A stretch of 13,019 bases of DNA, from positions 1-13,019 of the forward strand of contig JAGZGB010000049.1 of assembly GCA_018367495.1 (NCBI GenBank), given 5' to 3'. The notes beneath the pieces are model-generated. The model was given only the letters and a program-made list of their open reading frames with translations. It was not told where the DNA came from and searched no databases. This DNA comes from Veillonella sp. Its GTDB lineage: Bacteria > Bacillota_C > Negativicutes > Veillonellales > Veillonellaceae. Numbering within the stretch: the first letter of the stretch is position 1; every line of letters starts with the position of its first letter. Positions 9,481 to 13,019 of this stretch are shown here, in pieces. The translations under genes were made by a program, and so were the position numbers.

Positions 9481-9500
9481 CCAAAAGGGTTGACAGTCTT
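9466..9500 (-). terminator. Rho-independent terminator of aspA
   Basis: A 12-base-pair perfect stem, AGACTGTCAACC at 9471-9482 with its complement at 9488-9499, closes a five-base loop. On the minus strand it is followed by six T residues at 9466-9471. It begins about 43 nt after the aspA stop codon. In the other direction it is followed only by a broken T-run, so it is mainly a minus-strand terminator. Confidence 0.9.
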
Positions 9501-9542
9501 TCATTTTCATGCTCTATTCATGTGTCAAGACAACTTACTATA

Positions 9543-10958
9543 TTAGTTGCCTTTTTGTTTTAAAAGATTGGCACCAGCAATACCAGGGCGAGTCATTTCT
9601 TTAGGAGAAAGAATATGATTGATTTCATCTTCAGTCAATAAACCTTTTTCCAAAATAATATCACGAATAGCACGACCAGTAGTATACGCTTCTTTCGCAA
9701 GTGCAGATGCTGTTTCGTAACCAAGATGCGGCAACAATGCTGTTACGATACCAACGGAACGATTCAACCAGTATTCGCATTGTTCACGGTCTACTTCAAG
9801 ATCTACGAGCAATTTATCAACGAATGTATTTACACCATTTTTGAGGTAGCAAAGATTATTGAACAAGTTGTATGCCAATACAGGTTCCATTACGTTCAAT
9901 TCAAATTGACCATTTTCTACAGCCAATGTAATTGTAAGGTCATTACCGATAACTTGGTAACAAACTTGGTTCAATACTTCGGCGATAACAGGGTTAACCT
10001 TACCTGGCATGATAGAAGAACCAGGTTGACGAGCTGGTAATTTCAATTCCCCAATACCACAACGAGGTCCAGATGCCATCAAACGGAAGTCGTTGGCCAT
10101 TTTAATCAATACGAGAGCAGTAACTTTCAAACCGCTAGAAATATCTGCAAAAATATCAGTATTGTTAGTAGCATCGATTAAGTTTTCCGCAGTGTAGAAT
10201 GGTTCGCCTACTACTTCACTAAGTTCATACGCTACATCATGAATATAATTAGGTTCAGCATTAAGACCTGTACCAACTGCAGTAGCCCCCATGTTAATTA
10301 CATGTGCCCCTTCAACAGCAGATTTAATCCGTCTAATACCACGACGGATACCAGATGCATAAGCACCCATTTCTTGACCTAATGTAATTGGCACTGCATC
10401 TTGTAAGTGAGTACGACCCATTTTCAAAATTTCGCTATATTCATCAGCCTTTTTCTCAAGTTCATCAACTAAGCGTTGTAATGCTTTCAGTAAAGGTTTA
10501 GATTTCAAAATGGCACATACTTTAATAGCTGTTGGGAACGCATCATTTGTGGATTGCGCCATGTTACAATGGTTGTTAGGGCTTACGATATCATAGCTAC
10601 CTTTTGGATGACCTAAAATTTCACATGCACGGTTAGCCAATACTTCGTTCATATTCATGTTTACAGAAGTTCCCGCACCACCTTGAATTGGGTCAACTGG
10701 GAATTGATCAGCAAATTTACCTTCAATTACTTCGTCTGCAGCTTGTACGATAGCTTTACCTATAGATACATTTAAGCGACCAGTTTTCATATTCGCTAAC
10801 GCAGATGCTTTTTTAACCATCGCCAAAGCTTTAATAAAATCTTGGTCTAAATGTTTACCTGTAATATGGAAGTTCTCTAATGCACGAATTGTTTGTACAC
10901 CATAATATAATTCATCAGCTACTTCTAATTCACCTAGAAAATCATGTTCTTTTCTCAT
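9543..10958 (-). CDS. aspA: Aspartate ammonia-lyase (aspartase)
   Basis: This 471-residue cytoplasmic enzyme reversibly deaminates L-aspartate to fumarate and ammonia; in an anaerobe the fumarate can feed the reductive branch toward succinate. It belongs to the aspartase/fumarase superfamily. Motifs are YYGVQTIRA (18-26), QGGAGTSVNMN (92-102), QSTNDAFPT (135-143), GRTHLQDAVP (181-190) and the catalytic-loop signature GSSIMPGKVNP (313-323). By alignment with Bacillus sp. YM55-1 AspB, with numbering shifted by four, substrate-binding residues are T97, S136, T137, N138, T183, H184, K320 and N322, and the catalytic base is S314. LQDAVP and the close match to Bacillus aspartase throughout favour aspartase over class II fumarase. 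The ATG at 10958 has AGAGGAT upstream. It is monocistronic: its own promoter, a divergent upstream neighbour and a strong terminator. Confidence 0.93.
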   Translation of the reverse strand: MRKEHDFLGELEVADELYYGVQTIRALENFHITGKHLDQDFIKALAMVKKASALANMKTGRLNVSIGKAIVQAADEVIEGKFADQFPVDPIQGGAGTSVNMNMNEVLANRACEILGHPKGSYDIVSPNNHCNMAQSTNDAFPTAIKVCAILKSKPLLKALQRLVDELEKKADEYSEILKMGRTHLQDAVPITLGQEMGAYASGIRRGIRRIKSAVEGAHVINMGATAVGTGLNAEPNYIHDVAYELSEVVGEPFYTAENLIDATNNTDIFADISSGLKVTALVLIKMANDFRLMASGPRCGIGELKLPARQPGSSIMPGKVNPVIAEVLNQVCYQVIGNDLTITLAVENGQFELNVMEPVLAYNLFNNLCYLKNGVNTFVDKLLVDLEVDREQCEYWLNRSVGIVTALLPHLGYETASALAKEAYTTGRAIRDIILEKGLLTEDEINHILSPKEMTRPGIAGANLLKQKGN

Positions 10959-10982
10959 AATAAATCCTCTTTCTACTATTTT

Positions 10983-11049
10983 TATACAAAATAGTATTTC
11001 AATGAAACGGTTTTATCTTACGCGCTCATTATAGCATGTATTTTGTATA
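10983..11049. promoter_or_regulatory. 11-bp inverted repeat flanking the aspA core promoter (putative operator)
   Basis: TATACAAAATA at 10983-10993 recurs in perfect inverted form at 11039-11049, with 45 nt between, bracketing the aspA -10. The upstream copy overlaps the expected -35 region and contains the palindrome TGTATACA at 11044-11051. Related sequences occur further upstream: TATACAATATA at 11089-11099 (one mismatch) and TGTACAAACAA near 11073. The region is AT-rich, so chance similarity is possible. No regulator can be named. Confidence 0.35.
11028..11036 (-). promoter_or_regulatory. aspA: Extended -10 promoter of aspA
   Basis: The minus strand reads TGCTATAAT, a perfect TATAAT with the TGn extension. 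The -35 region at 17-nt spacing is TTTTAT, a poor match, which fits an extended -10 promoter that may need an activator. The predicted leader is about 60 nt. Confidence 0.6.
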
Positions 11050-11103
11050 CATAAAAGTCATTTCATGTATTCTGTACAAACAATATTCTATACAATATAT
11101 TAT

Positions 11104-11151
11104 TTCACAAATAATTTTGTTCATAAATAATTCTATTCATAAATAATTCTT
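11104..11151. repeat. Three tandem 16-bp repeats
   Basis: TTCATAAATAATTCT occurs exactly at 11120-11134 and 11136-11150, and a 13-of-15 match TTCACAAATAATTTT sits at 11104-11118, giving a strict 16-bp period over three units. It lies about 70 bp upstream of the aspA -10 and over 100 bp upstream of the divergent gene. Period and position allow either a cluster of binding sites or simple slippage expansion. Confidence 0.8.
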
Positions 11152-11258
11152 TTTGTAACTGTTTCTGTATTGTAAAAGATCTATATTTAACTTTCATCGG
11201 TTTAATTATTACACGCCCTATAGTACAATAATATAAACTATGTAAGTAAGGAGTCACT

Positions 11259-12899
11259 ATGATTAACAATCACATGCTGCGCATAGGTGCGCTTTTTTTA
11301 TTGACCGTACTGAGTTACGGTTTCTATAACGCCTATCTCCCCATAACAGATCCGGTAGAATCCAACTATGTTTTATCTGCTATTACAATGTTAAAACATA
11401 ACTCATGGATATCCCCCATGATATATTACCAAGTTTGGTATGATAAACCGCCCCTCACCTATTGGGCACTCATGATCAGTTATAAACTATTTGGCATATC
11501 TGACTTTACATCACGTATACCGAATACTCTTGTTGCTGGTGCTAGCGTAGCGCTAATGTATCATATAGTTTACCGTATGTCTAAGAGTACCTTTGCAGGT
11601 GTCCTCTGTGCAATTCTATTAATGAGTACACTACAATTTTGGTATATATCACATGCAGTTATCACTGATGGATTTCTATTTCTTTTCACTTTAGCAATAT
11701 TTGGATATAGCTATTTAGGTTTTACCAATAATGACAAGTCAGCTATGGTGAAAGCTTATATTGCAGCCGCCTTAGCTGTAATCACAAAGGGGCCCGTAGG
11801 CATTCTCTTACCAGGGCTCATATTAATCATTTACGTATGCGCTCGTTATATAGTTCATAAGAAAGATAAAAACTACAAACTTTCAAATGATATTAAGCTG
11901 CTATTTAATCCATTAGGATTATTAGTCTTTATAGGTATCGCTAGCCCTTGGTATATTGCTATGTATTCAATACATGGTGATCAGTTTATCTCTGGTTTCT
12001 TAGGGCTCCACAATGTTGATCGTGCCCTTGTATCTGAGCATCCTAAATTTAATGTATGGTATTACTATCTCTTGATTGTGCCGCTTTCACTATTACCTTG
12101 GACACCGGTTATACTATATCAACTAAAAAATATTAAATGGAACGATGATTTTGATTTATTCGGTGTTATATGGTTTATAATTATAGTTCTATTCTACTCA
12201 TTAGTAGCTACGAAATATATAACTTATACTCTACCTGCTATTATTCCTTGTATCCTATGGGCAGCAATAAAAATTAGTGAGTTACTTATAGATAAAGAGA
12301 CTGGTGAATTCACTACATCCCTGAAAAGATTTAATTATTGGGTCACTTTGCCATTAGGTATTTACTATATAATTTTTACATTTGCTACAGCATTTGATAA
12401 ATCTCTCAATAGCATACCATTAATAGTAGGATCCTTTATAATCGTATGTACAGTTTTGATTGGCGGCCGGTACATAACCTCCTCTTTCAGACTTGCTATA
12501 TATGCCATTATTCCATTACTTACTTTATACTCTGCTATTACAATTACAGTACCACCAGTATTATTTAATCAGTCGGGATTACAATTCAAAACCTTTATTG
12601 AGGATACATCAAAACCAATATATGTATATGGTACTTACTATACTTCTATCGTATATTATATGGACACAACACCTACTCAAATTTTTGTAGATACAACTGA
12701 TGATCCTAGATGGATAGCAGGTAAAGCATTGATGCCTACTATAACAAAAGAAACTTTTTTACAGCAAAAAAATCAGAATCATGGATCTTATGTAATAGTA
12801 CCCCAAAAATATGATAAAGAATTTACGGATAGCTTCCCGTATCCAAAAGCAAAATTAGTTAACAAAACAAAAATTGCATCAATTTATAAACTTCAATAA
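11259..12899 (+). CDS. ArnT-like integral membrane glycosyltransferase (GT83/PMT family)
   Basis: The 546-residue protein has an N-terminal membrane segment (about 8-27), many further hydrophobic helices to about 430, and a soluble C-terminal domain of about 115 residues. The acidic motif of the first extracytoplasmic loop is DPVE (31-34). Other family-like motifs are YDKPPLTYW (61-69), SHAVITDGF (131-139), KGPVG (177-181), SPWY (229-232) followed by GDQF..GFLGLHNVDR (240-255), and KYITYTLPAIIP (319-330). Such enzymes transfer a sugar from a polyprenyl-phosphate donor to lipid A or another acceptor on the outer face of the inner membrane. The donor and acceptor here cannot be told, and a cationic aminoarabinose role should not be assumed, since no arn genes are in view. 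The ATG has TAAGGAG (11247-11253) five bases upstream. Its codon use is much richer in ATA and TTA than in rpoBC. Confidence 0.82.
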   Translation: MINNHMLRIGALFLLTVLSYGFYNAYLPITDPVESNYVLSAITMLKHNSWISPMIYYQVWYDKPPLTYWALMISYKLFGISDFTSRIPNTLVAGASVALMYHIVYRMSKSTFAGVLCAILLMSTLQFWYISHAVITDGFLFLFTLAIFGYSYLGFTNNDKSAMVKAYIAAALAVITKGPVGILLPGLILIIYVCARYIVHKKDKNYKLSNDIKLLFNPLGLLVFIGIASPWYIAMYSIHGDQFISGFLGLHNVDRALVSEHPKFNVWYYYLLIVPLSLLPWTPVILYQLKNIKWNDDFDLFGVIWFIIIVLFYSLVATKYITYTLPAIIPCILWAAIKISELLIDKETGEFTTSLKRFNYWVTLPLGIYYIIFTFATAFDKSLNSIPLIVGSFIIVCTVLIGGRYITSSFRLAIYAIIPLLTLYSAITITVPPVLFNQSGLQFKTFIEDTSKPIYVYGTYYTSIVYYMDTTPTQIFVDTTDDPRWIAGKALMPTITKETFLQQKNQNHGSYVIVPQKYDKEFTDSFPYPKAKLVNKTKIASIYKLQ

Positions 12900-12904
12900 C
12901 AAAC

Positions 12905-12919
12905 AAAAAAGGCGCACCC
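12905..12919 (+). other. Half of a terminator-like arm after the glycosyltransferase gene
   Basis: Directly after the stop codon comes A6 followed by GGCGCACCC (12911-12919). This is the usual left half of a bidirectional terminator, but the expected complementary GGGTGCGCC plus T-run is absent from the remaining window. Instead an IS-end-like sequence begins nine bases later. Confidence 0.35.
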
Positions 12920-12927
12920 AAATGATA

Positions 12928-13019
12928 TGTACCCATTTTCCTGGACACATATTATTTACTAGCCTAAACACATGGATGCTTCCCTGTATTTCACAGGGGG
13001 CATCCATTTTGTTTTTGCT
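12928..13019. mobile_element. Possible end of an IS3-family element, continuing past the right edge
   Basis: The sequence at 12928-12948 starts TGTACCC, continues ATTTT and ends GGACAC. This resembles the terminal inverted repeats of IS150-type IS3-family elements, which typically begin TG and carry an ACCC...TTGGAC-like core. If so, the element lies to the right and its transposase is outside the window. The identification is by resemblance only: the opposite end and target duplication cannot be seen. Confidence 0.35.
12972..13017 (+). terminator. Rho-independent terminator at the right edge
   Basis: ATGGATGC (12972-12979) pairs with GCATCCAT (13000-13007), extended by CCCTG (12982-12986) with CAGGG (12994-12998) around a seven-base loop. 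It is followed on the plus strand by TTTT, G, TTTTT. It would stop transcription leaving the glycosyltransferase gene, and possibly shield or belong to an adjoining insertion sequence. Confidence 0.8.

Larger units (their letters stand above)
10959..11258. other. Divergent AT-rich intergenic region between aspA and the glycosyltransferase
   Basis: These 300 nt contain the aspA promoter, an inverted repeat around it, a three-copy tandem repeat, and upstream sequence of the plus-strand gene. For that gene only a weak promoter candidate is visible, TACAAT at 11224-11229 with a poor TTTAAT -35 at 11201-11206. No gene or structured RNA is evident. Confidence 0.6.

Noticed and set aside
9543..10958. 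Class II fumarase (FumC) as the identity of the lyase
   Set aside because: Residues around GRTHLQDAVP, the N terminus and the overall sequence match Bacillus aspartase much more closely than fumarase.
1..13019. CRISPR array, defence island or prophage
   Set aside because: No regularly spaced direct repeats of CRISPR type, no nuclease, helicase or phage-like proteins are visible; the genes are housekeeping and envelope genes.

Overview
The window looks like core chromosome from a low-GC diderm Firmicute of the Negativicutes, most likely Veillonella or a close relative. This rests on the RNA polymerase subunits, which are Bacillus-like along their conserved parts but carry large extra insertions, on the Bacillus-type aspartase, and on an ArnT-like lipid-linked glycosyltransferase of the kind expected in a cell with an outer membrane. 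The genus is an inference from recall, not a search.

Layout, from right to left along the minus strand: aspA (aspartate ammonia-lyase), then rpoB and rpoC (RNA polymerase beta and beta-prime, 29 nt apart), then a terminator and a 450-nt AT-rich gap, then a small L7Ae/YbxF-type RNA-binding protein and the first 16 codons of rpsL (ribosomal protein S12), which runs off the left edge. On the plus strand, divergent from aspA, lies one polytopic membrane glycosyltransferase gene. After it come half of a terminator-like arm, a sequence resembling the end of an IS3-family insertion sequence, and a complete hairpin terminator at the right edge.

The region holds three or four transcription units. rpoBC is insulated on both sides. 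It starts from a near-consensus promoter whose -35 hexamer lies inside the aspA terminator, has a leader of about 230 nt, and ends at a strong hairpin 17 nt after rpoC. The ybxF-rpsL unit (presumably continuing to rpsG-fusA-tuf) has its own near-perfect promoter. No rplKAJL genes precede rpoB here, unlike the usual order.

No defence system, CRISPR array, phage or other obvious accessory system is visible. The most noteworthy content is inside the housekeeping genes. There are three large insertions in the RNA polymerase core relative to B. subtilis: about 165 residues with coiled-coil character in beta, about 70 charged helical residues in the beta-prime clamp, and about 155 residues in beta-prime next to the second zinc site. 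The last appears to be a triplication of a module present once in B. subtilis and E. coli. The AT-rich aspA/glycosyltransferase spacer contains a three-copy 16-bp tandem repeat and an 11-bp inverted repeat flanking the aspA promoter.
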